From Amphiduros pacificus (taxonomy: Eukaryota > Annelida > Polychaeta > Phyllodocida > Hesionidae), in the NCBI GenBank assembly GCA_949316495.1, contig OX439005.1, positions 8,264,001-8,328,000 on the forward strand: a stretch of DNA of 64,000 bases, given 5' to 3'. A model generated the notes under the pieces. The model saw only the letters and a program-made list of their open reading frames with translations, was not told where the DNA came from and ran no database searches. This document shows, in pieces, positions 39,440-52,037 of this stretch. A program made the position numbers and the translations under genes. The number at the start of each line of letters is the position of its first letter. Within the stretch, counting starts at the first letter, position 1.

Positions 39440-41095
39440 TGCGTGGTCCCACGCCTGACAGTAATAATAATAATAATAATTATAATAAAAATTATAAAGC
39501 GCGTGTTCAGAACATGTCTCCTGAAGAGATATGTTTTCAGGTTACTCTTAAACATGGAGACCGAGGGACTTGTTCTAATGGCAGTAGGGAATGCATTCCA
39601 TAGCCTAGGACCAATTGATGAGAAGGCACGGTCACCCACTGTCTTCAGGCGAGTAACTGGGACCGAGGGGTAGGTACCATCATTCGACCTAAGGCATCTC
39701 TCTCCTTGCTTGATGAGGAGTAGGTCAAGTTCTCAAGTAAGGCGGCGCCTTACCATTAAGAGCCTTCCAAGTCATGAGGAGAATTTTGAATTCAATTCTG
39801 GCGTGCCCAGGGAGCCAGTGGAGTTCCCTTAGTTTTCCTGATATATGATCAAATTTCCTGATTTTGCCTACCACACGGGCTGCTGCATTTTGAAGGTATT
39901 GCAGTCTTTTAATATCCTTACCAGGAAGACCAGCAAGAAGACAGTTACCATAATCCAGGGTGGATGTGACAAAGGCATGTGTTAATGTGATGGCTGTCTT
40001 ATCGTCTAGACATTGTCTGATAGCAGCAATATTTCTAAGATGAAAATAGCCTTTTTTACACATTTTATTATTTTGAACCTTCATGTCTAGATTGGAGTCT
40101 AATGTGATACCAAGGTCTACTACTGTTCCACATTGAGTAATATTAGCATGACCCACATTGATATTGTCAGGGGTTGATCTGCTAACAGCAGTACCATACT
40201 TGTCAGTACATATCAGCATATCAGTTTTTCCATCATTGATCTTCATTTTATTGGATATCAGAAAGGCTCTGAATTCCTGGACACACTTCTCTAACCTGTG
40301 TCTACTGATATTAGATTGCTGGTCCACGGAATGGTCTATTGATATATAAATCTGGGTATCATCAGCATAGATATGGTAATTGAGGTCATATTTTGCTAAG
40401 ATGTTAGATAGGGGGGACATGTGGAGAGTAAATAATATGGGACCGAGGACCAAACCTTGTGGGACCTCAAACTTTATTGGGCGAAATGTGGACCTAGAGG
40501 ATCCTACTTTAACACATTGCTTCCTACCATTGAGATAAGAGCGAATCCATGAAAGGGCACGACCAGTGACGTGACATCTTGATCCAAGTCTATCAAGTAG
40601 TATATGGTGGTCAATAGTGTCAAAGGCTGCAGAGAGGTCAAGCAAAAGGAGGATTACTGAATTCTTGTTATCCATTTCATGCAGGATGTCATTATGGACC
40701 CTCTGTAAGGCCGTCTCAGTACTGTGGAACTCCTTGTAGGCTGACTGAAACTTGTCAGTAAGGTCATTTCTTACCAGGTGAGGGACTAACTGCTCTCTCA
40801 TTCAGTTTAGAGATATAGGTTAAATTCGAGACTGGCCTATAATTACTTTCCACAAGTTCAAGGCCAAGTTTTTTTAATAGTGGGGCAATGATGGCAATTT
40901 TCATGTTCTCCGATACTGCTGAACTAGGAGCCAGGTAGAGATTGGATCCAGGCCACAGGATTTCTTAGCAGACTTCCTGATAAGTTTACGCACATCATCT
41001 ACTGTCAATAATTCAAACTTATCTAGACACTCTGAGTTGGAAGTATGGATGTGGCCATTGTTTGTAATGTCACCTGGTGAGGAGTGTGCACTGTC
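39440..41095 (-). mobile_element. CR1/L2-like LINE, 5'-truncated, minus strand
   Basis: RT region of 358 open codons (39725-40801): SAYKEFHSTETALQRVHNDI, LLLDLSAAFDTIDHH, VPQGLVLGPILFTLHM, YADDTQIY (catalytic YADD), then the C-terminal region and a (TAA)n tail at 39463. Its 5' part reaches the linker region, with frame breaks. It meets the next copy head to head at about 41095. Confidence 0.9.
39725..40801 (-). pseudogene. CR1/L2-like reverse transcriptase, partial
   Basis: Long intact stretch of RT palm and thumb with catalytic YADD; fingers and endonuclease lacking or out of frame. It may still be recent because 358 codons remain open, but it cannot be autonomous as it stands. Confidence 0.85.
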
Positions 41096-43212
41096 AGATG
41101 TACACTGTCAGATGAGTTACTATGACAATGAGCTTACATCACTCATGGATAAACATGCTCCTATCAAGTATGCCAAGGTCTCTCAACACAAACCTGTACC
41201 CTGGATGAGTGATCAATTAAAGCTGGAAAGGTCTCTTAAGAGGAGACTTGAGAGGAAAATGAACAAGACGGGTTCTCACATAGATAAGGAAATGTACAAC
41301 TCTCAGAGAAATAAATACAATTCCATGCTGAAATCAGCCCAATCTGCATATTTTTCCAACCTGGTAGAGGAAAACAAACATGACCCTAAAAAAACTTTTC
41401 AGGGTCATTGATACAGTCATGCACAAGAAAAAGGACATACCAATGCCCCAATCTGACTGTGAGGTCACTCAAGCCGAGAAGTTCAATACATTCTTTCTTG
41501 AAAAAATTGACAGAATCCGCCTGGACATTGACAAAACTTCACCCTGTGCAGTTTCGTCACCTGGTGGCACTGCAAACAATAAGAATGCAACGGGTACATC
41601 ATCGCTTGAAAGTTTCAACCCCTCAACCATAGATGATGTACGAAAATTAGTTAAGAGGTCTGCAAAGAAGTCATGTGAGCTAGATCCCATCCCGACCTGG
41701 CTTCTGATTGACCTCTTAGATGACCTCCTACCAATAATTACTTCCATCATAAATAAATCACTAATGGAATCAGTGGTATCTGAAAATATGAAAATAGCCA
41801 TCATAACACCCCTGCTGAAGAAATTAGGCCTGGAACTGGTTGAGAAAAATTATAGACCTGTTTCCAACCTGACATACATCTCTAAACTAACCGAGAGGTC
41901 GGTGGCAGACCAGCTAGTCCCTCATCTTGTAAGGAATGGCCTTACTGACAAATTTCAATCAGCTTACAAGGAATATCACAGCACTGAAACCGCTATGTTA
42001 AAGGTACAAAACGATATCCTGCGTGATCAAGATGATAGGAAGTCTGTGCTTCTGTTGCTACTAGACCTCTCCGCGGCCTTTGACACCATCGACCACCAAA
42101 TCCTATTTCAAGCCCTCTCCTGGATTCGGACATATCTAAGTAACAGGAAACAATATGTGAAGGTGGGGACTCACAGGTCCTGCCTCAAGTCCATAAAATA
42201 TGGGGTCCCACAGGGCTCAGTCCTTGGCCCCATACTATTTACCATCTATATGGCACCCCTAGCTGATATTTTAGCCAGATATGGGATGAGCTATCACATC
42301 TACGTGGACGATACCCAGATATACATCCCTGTGGACCACACTTCCCCCCATCAAGTTGATATAAGCAAACACAATTTGGAAGAATGTGTTAACGAAGTCA
42401 GAAAGTTCCTTATATCAAACAAGATGAAGATAAACGATGGGAAGACTGAAATGCTTGTATGTACGGACAAGTATAATACTGCCGCCAGTGGCAGTATACC
42501 AGACACAATTAAGGTCGGGAGCTCTGACATTGCCCCTAGTGAGTCAGTAGTGGACCTTGGCATAACCTTTGACTCTAACATGGACATGAAGGCACAGATC
42601 AAGAAAATGTGTAAGAAAGGCTATTATCACATTAGGAACTTGGCGGCCATTAGACAATGTCTAGACGAGAAGACAGCTGAAACACTTACCCATGCCTTTG
42701 TTACCTCTACTCTGGACTATGGAAATGGTCTACTGGCTAGTCTTCCTAAATCAGACACCATGAAGCTACAATACCTCTAAAATTCTGCAGCACATGTCGT
42801 AGAAAAAATCAGGAAATTTGATCACATTTCAGGTAAACTGAGGGACCTGCACTGGCTCCCAGTTCATGCGAGAATTGATTTCAAGATCCTACTCTTGACC
42901 TGGAAGGCACTAAATGGTAAAGCGCCGCCTTACTTATGCGATCTACTCCTAGTCAAATGAGGAGAACGTGATCTAAGATCAAATGACAGCACCCATCTGC
43001 AAGTTCCTAAGACCCGACTAAGGACAGTGGGCGACAGAGCCTTTTCATCTGTAAGCCCTAGACTATGGAATTCTCTACCTTGAGATATAAGGACATGTTC
43101 CTCAGTCACATCGTTTAAGAGTAAACTGAAAACCCACCATTTCAGGATGTACGTCCTGAACACAGCGCTTTGAACAGACTTGTCTGGTATCAGCGCTATA
43201 CAAATTTTTTAG
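41096..43212 (+). mobile_element. CR1/L2-like LINE, 5'-truncated, plus strand
   Basis: From the region after the endonuclease (HAPIKYAKVSQHKPVPWMSD, RRLERKMNKTGSHIDKEMYN) through a 466-codon RT frame to a 3' end GGTATCAGCGCTATACAAAT. Endonuclease missing. Confidence 0.9.
41380..42780 (+). pseudogene. CR1/L2-like reverse transcriptase, near complete
   Basis: 466 codons: ELDPIPTWLLIDLLDDLLPI, NYRPVSNLTYISKLTE, SAYKEYHSTETAML, LLLDLSAAFDTIDHQ, YGVPQGSVLGPILFTIYM. The catalytic box reads YVDDTQIY instead of YADD, and there is a small internal loss between DHQIL and QALSWIRTYL. Ends at a stop before the last thumb segment. Confidence 0.85.
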
Positions 43213-43215
43213 TCA

Positions 43216-43436
43216 AATGCTGGCATAGGTGTGTCCTCATTTTTGTGCATGACTGTATCAATGACCTTAAAAAAAGCTTTTTAGGGTCATGCTTATTTTC
43301 CTCCACCAGTTTGGTAAAGTAGTTAGATTGTGATGTTTTTAGCAGGGCATTATATTTGTTTCTTTTGGTGTTAAAAAGCTCTCTATCAATATGTGATCCA
43401 GTCTATTAAATTTTCTCTCAAGTCTCCACTTCAGAG
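43216..43436 (-). mobile_element. CR1/L2-like LINE fragment
   Basis: Minus-strand piece reading KVIDTVMHKNEDTPMPAFD and upstream LKWRLERKFN, a further diverged copy, ending where the palindrome starts. Confidence 0.75.
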
Positions 43437-46400
43437 GAGGCATGGCCAATGCCCCCCTCTAATTTCCAACAACCCCATCAATTCCAACAACACATATATC
43501 AATCCCAACAAGTGATTGAAGTGTACTGAAGATATTTGATAAATCAGACCTATCTTATATGTTATATTTATCTAGAAATATGGTTGTATTCTATAAAGGA
43601 GAAGATTTGAACAAATCTATTTGTGTGTGTCCATCAATTCCAACAATTCCATCTATCCCATGAACCAATATAATTCAATATTGATCATACCTTCAGTAAG
43701 TATTCTATGTACAAACCTGCACAGTCCATAAGCTCTGTACATTTTCCTACACATATCTGGTAAACCCCATATTTCTAGAAATGAGAAGAATCGGATGTAT
43801 CTGAACAATTCCATCTTTGGCTACTTCCTATAAATTCCAACAATTCTATCAATCCCATCTATAGCATGTCCTGTCCTTCTGTCTTGATAAACTGAAAGAA
43901 ACCCATTTATCTGAACTTTCTTCACATATATCAAACAACCTGCTAATCTATTGATGGTGTTAATGAGGCCCACCTATGGTGAGGTGTGGAATTAATGACT
44001 TTATTGTTTCTATCAACCATTTCAATCAGCCCCCTTGTAATCAGAATCAGATGAATCAGAACTATTGCATGTCTATTTGTAATCTACCCCTTGACTGTTA
44101 CCATCCTTTATCAACCGTTTTATGCTGTGGGTAATGATAGTCCTGTCTTCTGTATATGTTAATTGGTATTATGTCATGCCACCCAGGGTACCCACATCTA
44201 CCCTCTGACCTTCCCTCTGCTCTTACATACATCACCCAACTTGTGGTCAATGGTCTGTCAGAGCAAGATATATTCCTGCACTTTGAGGACATGGTCTCAC
44301 ATCAAAGCATAACAGTGTAAACATTATGTAATAGTAAACAAAGGACAGGGTGTTCCTCTGACTAAGATGGCACAGATACAATGTTAGCTAGAAATCTGCA
44401 CATCCCTACAGCACACAAATTGATGTCTGCAGAGTTGTACTTCTTTAGTTTTTATTCAAATTGATCATGATTGATTGATAAAGTTGACTATCTTTACTTT
44501 ATGTTGTCAAGACATAAACTAATGATCCTGGTAATATATCAGACGTGTTGAGCAGATTAAGAGTCTGTCACCAGCAGGTCAATTGTGGGATGCATGTTAG
44601 TACTACAATGACTACAAGAAGTAGTTACCCACATGATTATCTTGCATGGGAAATTTAGACAAAAGATTGAAGGTGGTGTTATTAAAAGTTAGATGTGTTT
44701 TGAATGCCTTCACAGCAAGGTGGTTTCATGCCCCTGTGCAAGAGATGACAATCAGCCCCTTGTCTGATATTATCAACACCTCATGAGGTATTGATATCAT
44801 GTTTACCCACTTCCAGAATTTGCCACCTCCAGATATATATTGCTCTCAATTTCTGACCATCTTTTCTGCCAACATCCCAGTATAATTTTGTGACAATTAG
44901 AATTTTGATGAAAGCATGAAATATCTCTATCATTATCATTATTCAACTTTTTTACATGGATTTACCATTTTCAAAAGAAAGAAACGTAAAATGTATTAAT
45001 AGATATGCTAATAATTATGTGATTTCTAGAGATAGTTTTCCAACAAAGATTTTTATATTGCAAAATATTGGGTCAAAGAAATAAAGTAAAAATCATCTTG
45101 ATAAGATGATGTATAACAGTAACATTCTAAGATCAAAATGTGTACAAAATATCACCAAGTGACAAAGCAATCTGATATCATTCGGCATCATTGTAGTGTC
45201 CACCTCACAAATTGCAAAGAGCCTATATCAATTTTATAGGGTCTTTTCTGAATGAATTTTCTCTAGAAATCACATAATTATTAGCATATCTATTAATACA
45301 TTTTAAGTTTCTTTCTTTTGAAAATGGTAAATCCATGTAAAAAAGTTGAATAATGAAAATGATAGAGATATTTCATGCTTTCATCAAAATTCTAATTGTC
45401 ACAAAATTATACTGGGATGTTGGCAGAAAAGATGGTCAGAAATTGAGAGCAATATATATCTGGAGGTGGCAAATTCTGGAAGTGGGTAAACATGATATCA
45501 AAACCTCATGAGGTGTTGATAATATCAGACAAGGGGCTGATTGTCATCTCTGGCACAGGGGCATGAAACCACCTTGCTGTGAAGGCATTCAAAACACATC
45601 TAACTTTTAATAACACCACCTTCAATCTTTTATCTAAATTTCCCATGCAAGATAATCATGTGGGTAACTACTTCTTGTAGTCATTGTAGTACTAACATGC
45701 ATCCCACAATTGACCTGCTGGTGACAGACTCTTAATCTGCTCAACACGTCTGATATATTACGAGGATCATTAGTTTATGTCTTGACAACATAAAGTAAAG
45801 ATAGTCAACTTTATCAATCAATCATGATCAATTTGAATAAAAACTAAAGAAGTACAACTCTGCAGACATCAATTTGTGTGCTTTAGGGATGTGCAGATTT
45901 CTAGCTAACATTGTATCTGTGCCATCTTAGTCAGAGGAACACCCTGTCCTTTGTTTACTATTACATAATGTTTACACTGTTATGCTTTGATGTGAGACCA
46001 TGTCCTCAAAGTGCAGGAATATATCTTGCTCTGACAGACCATTGACCACAAGTTGGGTGATGTATGATGTAAGAGCAGAGGGAAGGTCAGAGGGTAGATG
46101 TGGGTACCCCAGGTGGCATGACATAATACCAATTAACACATACAGAAGACAGGACTATCATTCCACAGATGAATTCTTGATCTTTTGAGCAATATGAGTT
46201 GGTCGACTTAGATATTGGATAAAATATGATTCATCTTAACATCATTTCCAACCATTTATGAAAATAAATTTATAGAAAACATGCTTATAGTGTATTGTCC
46301 AGACACATCCCATTTTTTGTAGGGGGACATGCAGACATGAAGGAATCCACTGAGTCGTTCATGCTTTTCTGATAAGTGTATGAAGTAGATTTGACTGAGC

Positions 46401-47720
46401 TTCATCCCTCTTCCTGATAGACCCCACAGCATAAAACGGTTGATAAAGGATGGTAACAGTCAAGGGGTAGATTACAAATAGACATGCATTAGTTCTGATT
46501 CATCTGATTCTGATTACAAGGGGGCTGATTGAAATGGTTGATAGAAACAATAAAGTCATTAATTCCACACCTCACCATAGGTGGGCCTCATTAACACCAT
46601 CAATAGATTAGCAGGGTGGTTTGATATATGTGAAGAAAGTTCAGATAAATGGGTTTCTTTCAGTTTATCAAGACAGAAGGACAGGACATGCTATAGATGG
46701 GATTGATAGAATTGTTGGAATTTATAGGAAGTAGCCAAAGATGGAATTGTTCAGATACATCCGATTCTTCTCATTTCTAGAAATATGGGGTTTACCAGAT
46801 ATGTGTAGGAAAATATACAGAGCTTATGGACTGTGCAGGTTTGTACAACTATCCCTTTGTGAAGGATTCAAACATTCCAGAAAAGCCTGCCTATGGAGTT
46901 TATGCCTCTAGACTCATCAGCATTGCTCGCGCATGTGACTCATTCAAAGACTTTAAGGATAGACATGAATTTCTGTGTTTGAAGCTGATGAGACAGGGCT
47001 TTCATTATAAATCATTAGTGAAACAGCTACACAAAACTAAGCATAAACACAGAGATCTCTTTGCTAAATACCAGTCAGTCATTGAAGTTCCTTTGCCCAT
47101 CAACATCTCAAATCAACGGCATGTTACATTACGCTGATACTCATCTCACTGTATTCCTTCATTTTCATCCCTTCATTTTATCACTAGTGGAATCCTGCTT
47201 AAGATCGCGAGGGGGCGTAGTTTCCTACTATGAAGGTGTACGAGTAATGTTCCAGCATGCATGCCATTGATCTGTGTTTTCAGATCATGTGTTGGTACAT
47301 GAAGCCTACACCCTGCTAGTTATAATCATCTGTTTGGTTCATTTTCATACAGTTTTATTTACTTCCATTGCATGCTTATACATTCTCATGTTATCATACT
47401 AGTCTTGTTAAATTTGTTTCTGTTAGTCATTCCAGTTGTTAAACATAGCATAGAATACTTACTGAAGGTATGATCATTATTGAATTATATTGGTTCATGG
47501 GATAGATGGAATTGTTGGAATTGATGGACACACACAAATAGATTTGTTCAAATCTTCTATTTATAGAATACAACCATATTTCTAGATAAATATAACATAT
47601 CAGATAGGTCTGATTTATCAAATATCTTCAGTACACTTCAATCACTTGTTGGGATTGATATATGTGTTGTTGGAATTGATGGGGTTGTTGGAAATTAGAG
47701 GGGGGCATTGGCCATGCCTC
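43437..47720. mobile_element. 4.28-kb palindromic element with very long inverted repeats
   Basis: Left arm 43437-45031 and right arm 45261-47720 are near-identical inverse copies around a 229-bp centre. Outer ends are GAGGCATGGCCAATGCCCCC and its complement. Subterminal copies of ATCAATTCCAACAA recur in both arms (43462, 43476, 43498, 43632 and others), as in transposase-bound subterminal repeats. The right arm has two segments the left lacks (about 46163-46422 and 46846-47449). No transposase recognised and no clear target duplication. It could be a foldback transposon, an inverted duplication, or an assembly chimera. Confidence 0.82.
46826..47137 (+). pseudogene. fragment resembling the C-terminal region of an invertebrate RT-type protein
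   Basis: The 103-codon frame reads SNIPEKPAYGVYASRLISIA and KLMRQGFHYKSLVKQLHK, resembling the tail region of reverse-transcriptase-bearing mobile proteins common in marine invertebrates (S-N-I-P...PAYGVYxSxLIRxxRxC). It is only a fossil fragment, lying in a segment found solely in the right arm of the palindrome. Element class uncertain. Confidence 0.45.
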
Positions 47721-48150
47721 TAGATTTTAAAGTATAGAATGGATCATTTATGTTTTTTAGACTATTGAGAGGAAAAACGTGGTCAAAAGCAAGGAAATTA
47801 ATATTTTCAAGGGAATTTGATAGATAGAAGGAGAAGGTATGCATTTCAGATAAAATAATAGTATTTGAGAGGAGGGATTCATTTGCAGGGATAACATTGC
47901 ATTTATTATAACATAAAGATACATCAGTACATAAACAAAAAACGGAAATAGACAATTTGTGCTTACTACATACACAAGAACAAATACAGATCACATTAGA
48001 GTTTATAAAATGTTTGTTTTGTTGATTGCAGAAGTAAAACAGCTGATCGAGATGCACAAGATTGTCCGTTTGCCAGGATTGTCTATAAGATGCTAAAGAT
48101 GTAGAGAAGCACAAGCTGAGGCCGCCCGGGATATCCGATGGCCAGGAATA
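47721..48150. other. intergenic, origin unclear
   Basis: A 139-codon minus-strand frame (47695-48114) spans most of this stretch but has no motif I recognise; it begins near the KH exon and ends inside the palindrome arm. Treated as a chance frame. Confidence 0.35.
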
Positions 48151-48446
48151 TCATTCCCTCGAGATGCTGGCCTTGAGCTTCTCGATTTCGGCTTTGACTT
48201 TGATAACAGCTTCCTTACGTCCTCCCAAAGTGAGAAGGTGGACGTCTTCGCCGCCTTCTTTCAATGTCTTGACTTTGACACGAGCACCAAGATCATCCCT
48301 GAATTGGTTTATAGTGGCCCCACGTTTGCCGATGATTCTGGCTGCCAAGGATGAAGAGATGATGGTGGTTTCGTCCAGGAGAGATTTTTTCTTTCTGTCT
48401 GGAGAAGAATTTGCTCGTGTGGGCTTCGTGGAAGCCTTACCCCCTT
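48151..48446 (-). CDS. orphan KH-domain exon or retrocopy fragment
   Basis: The minus-strand frame contains SLAARIIGKRGATINQFRDD and RVKVKTLKEGGEDVHLLTLG: a single KH RNA-binding domain with the GKRG loop (GxxG), ending in a stop at 48151-48153. It is less AT-rich than its surroundings. A possible 3' splice site (cttctcacaag) lies at about 48447, so this could be a terminal exon; LINE DNA starts about 50 bp beyond, and no partner exon was found. It may be a vigilin-type gene piece. Function not assignable. Confidence 0.55.
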
Positions 48447-48494
48447 GTGAGAAGAGGATTTGCGAGAAGAAGTACCAGAGCTTATGTAGAGTCG

Positions 48495-50513
48495 AATTAA
48501 CCCTGTACCTTGGATGAGTGATCAATTAAAGCTGGAAAGGTCTCTCAAGAGGAGGCTTGAGAGGAAAATGAACAAGACTGGTTCTCACATTGATAAAGAA
48601 TTGTATAACTCTCAGAGAAATAAATACAATTCCATGATGAAATCATCTCTATCTCCATATTTCTCCAACTTGGTCGAGGAAAACAGACATGACCCTGAAA
48701 AACTTTTCAGAGTCATGGATACAGTCATGCACAAGAAGGACTTACCAATGCCCCGATCTGACTGTGAGGTCACTCAAGCTGGGAAGTTCAACACATTCTT
48801 TCTTGAAAAAATAGAAAGATTTCGCCTGGACATTGATAAGGCTCCACCCTGCCCAGTTTCACCACCAGGTGACACAGCAAACAATAAGATTTACTTCAAG
48901 GCTTGAGAGGTTCACCCCTCTAACCATAGATGATGTGCGAAAATTATTGAAGAGGTCTGCAAAGAAGTCATGTGAGCTAGATCCTATCCCGACTTGGCTC
49001 CTAATTGACCTCTTTGATGACCTCTTACCAATAATTACTTCCATCATAAATAAATCACTGATGGAATCAGTTGTATCTGAAAATATGAAAATAACCATCA
49101 TAACACCCCTGCTGTAGAAACTGGGCCTAGAACTGGTTGAGAAAAGCTATAGACCTGTTTCCAACCTGACATACATTTCTAAACTAACAGAGAGGGCAGT
49201 AGCAGACCAATTAGTCCCTCATCTTGTAAGGAATGGCCTTACTGACAAATTTCAATCAGCCTACAAGGAATATCACAGCACCGAAACCGCTCTATTAAAG
49301 GTGCAAAATGATATCTTGCGTGATCTAGACGATAGAAAGTCAGTTATTCTGTTGTTACTAGACCTCTCCGCTGCCTTTACACCATTGACCACCAAATCCT
49401 ATTTGATAGATTGGAGGCTAGATGTAATGTTAAGGGTCTCGCCCTCTCCTAGATTTGGTCATATCTAAGTAACAGGAAACAGTGTGTGAAGGTGGGGACT
49501 CACAGGTCCTGCCTCAAGTCCATAAAATATGGGGTCCCACAGCGCTCAGTCCTAGGTCCCATATTATTCACCATTTATCTGACACCCTATCGGATATCCT
49601 AGCCAAATATGGTCTGAACTATCACATTTATGCAGATGATACCCAGATATACATCCCTGTGGACCACACTTCCCCCCATCAAGTTGATATAAGCAGACAC
49701 TGGAAGAGTGTGTCAATGAGGTCAGAAACTTCCTTATATCAAACAAGATGAAGATAAATGATGGAAAGACAGAAATGCTTATATGTACTTACAGGTACAA
49801 TACTGCCACCATCAGCAGTATCCCAGACACAATTAGGTTTGGGAGCTCTGACATTGCTCCTAGTGAGTCAGAAGTGGACCTTGGCATAACCTTTGACTCT
49901 AATATGGACATGAAGGCCCAGATCAGGAAAATGTGCAAGAAAGGCTACTACCACATAAGGAACCTGGCAGCCATTAGATATTGTCTAGACGAGAAGACAG
50001 TTGTAACACTTACCCATGCCTTTGTTACCTCTACTCTAGACTATGGCAATGGCCTATATGCTGGTCTTCCTAAATCAGACACCGTGAAGCTACATTACCT
50101 CCAAAATTCGTGTCGTAGGAAAACTACGGGAACTGCACTGGCTCCCAGTTCACGCAAGAATTGATTTCAAGATCCTCCTTTTGACCTGGAAGGCCCTAAA
50201 TGATAAGGCGCCGCCTTACTTGCGTGATCTACTCCTAGTCAAACAAGGGGAACATGATCTAAGATCAAATGACGTCCGTACCTACAAGTTCCTAAGACCC
50301 CACTTAGGACAGTGGGTGACAGGGCCTTTTCATCTGTCGGCCCTAGACTATGGACTATGATATTAGGACTCGTACCTCAGTCACCTCGTTTAAGAGTAGA
50401 CTGAAAACTCATCTCATCAGGAGGCACGTCCTGAACACAGCGCTATGAACACTCTTGTCTGGTATCAGCTCTATACAAATTTTATTATTATTATCATTAT
50501 TATTATTATTATT
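48495..50513 (+). mobile_element. CR1/L2-like LINE, 5'-truncated, plus strand
   Basis: Starts at the same post-endonuclease point as the copy at 41.1 kb (PWMSDQLKLERS-like reading) and runs through RT (ELDPIPTWLLIDLFDDLLPI, YADDTQIYIPVDH) to a tail CTATACAAATTTTATTATTA with (ATT)n. Several frameshifts and stops. Closest relative in the window is the 41.1-kb copy. Confidence 0.9.
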
Positions 50514-51726
50514 AACAGACCGGCCAATTGTGCTGTGTGAGGTCTACAGACAACACAGAGAAACCTTCACTTGTAAAAAGAATCAAATGCAAGACATTCA
50601 TGTGCCAATAATGTGACTTCTACTGATGGTGTAGGGTGCCAGAGAGAAAACAGGTATCAAAATGAAAGCCAGAGCCACAGCACCAAGAACAGCAGCACCA
50701 ATTACAACTGAAGCAGCAACAACACCTCCAAGAGCACTTATTGCTCCTCAAGGGTGTGTGGCTGCCGGGCCAACTTAGACACAATGGGCTATATGTCGAA
50801 CACGTTCCTGTCCGAAGAGTGACAACAACAACAGGTATGACAGAGACACTTGGCTACTTGGCTACTTGGAGACTAGAGAGCATCCCTGCACAGGCACATA
50901 CAAGATCAGCCAGGTCCCCAGCCATAGGGAAAAGAGGAGCCGCTGCAGACCACAGGAAAGACGGTGGATAAAGGAATTTTCTCTGGAACCATTCAGCCAT
51001 TCCCACTCATGCCATACCAACTTAAGTCACATGATGCGACTTTAAAGCTCCCCTGGGATGGTAATGGCCTTTGTGGAAGAATATCCACACAGCAACAACA
51101 GCAGCAAAACCAGCAGTAGCAGCAGCAGATCCACTGAAAAGTGGTGGGGAAGTTTTTCGAAATGGACATTGAACAGATGCAATCTCCGACGACTGGCAAT
51201 TACACTCTCCAATGGTAACTCAGCTTATTGTTTGACAAGCAGAGAAGGAAAAAGAATAAAAATTGATGGGAAACTTTGAGGAGTGGGAAATAGAGAACCG
51301 AGGGTCTCAAAACATGCAAAGCTCTCTCCAGAATCAGAAAAGCACACCTGGAGACATTCCAGATGATCACAGGAAAGAACCTAGAATGTATGGGAGATGT
51401 GTGAGGAATATAATTGGTATTGGTCATTTCTCACATTCCCAACACCACAGCCCCAGTGTGATGACAACTGATCCCACCCCAGTGGGTCAATTGACCAGTG
51501 GCACTGTTTAGCAAAATAGGTCAAGTATTACATAACAGCCCACGTCCACATGACATGCAGGTCAGCTGGTCATACTTATCTTGAATAAGGGTACAGCCTC
51601 AGTTAATAATACAATATGCCACATGTAAGGAGACATCTTTCTTTGTCTTCTTTTTCTCTTCTATGCATAGTGCAAATTATAAGGTTGACTTTATAAGGTT
51701 ATAAATTGGTCACATACTAGATGGCC
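50514..51726. other. intergenic, no gene recognised
   Basis: Slightly higher GC than surroundings, with CAG/CAA-rich patches (near 50690 and 51090-51130). Several short frames but none with a recognisable domain or splice context. Perhaps a decayed mobile element or gene piece. Confidence 0.4.
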
Positions 51727-52037
51727 ATGGGCCGTGTGGCGCAGTTGGTTAGGGCGCCAGTTTACCAGTTCCTCTGTAGTGATCTAAAGGTCATGGGTTC
51801 GAACCTAGACCGTGCCAAGATTGAACTCATGATACAATTACCCACATGAGCTGAGGCCCGTGCCAAAAGGGTTAACCCGTTGTCCTTGTAAATCTGTGAC
51901 CGGGTGGGTTGTCATGTCAAGGACCTGCGACATGACAATTCAGTGAGGCAGCACTCTTTCTGATACAAGTAGGTCTCATCACGAAATGACTGAAATACTG
52001 TTGAAAGTGATGTAAAACCCCAAACAAACAAACAAAT
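51727..52037 (+). mobile_element. SINE family 1, near full length
   Basis: Head GGGCCGTGTGGCGCAGTTGG (2-bp insertion in the A box region), B box GGTTCGAACC, body, and (CAAA)n tail. The stretch 52038-52440 after it holds no recognised gene. Confidence 0.9.

Noticed and set aside
39440-43212. Twin-priming inversion of a single LINE
   Set aside because: Both halves carry an RT region with clear divergence, so these are two separate copies, not one inverted insertion.
44098-44292. 64-codon frame and its mirror copy at 46000-46188
   Set aside because: Both copies are the two arms of the palindrome; no domain, and the reading is short and not otherwise conserved.
47695-48114. 139-codon minus-strand frame as a gene
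   Set aside because: Crosses the boundary of the palindrome and shows no domain; composition typical of non-coding AT-rich DNA.
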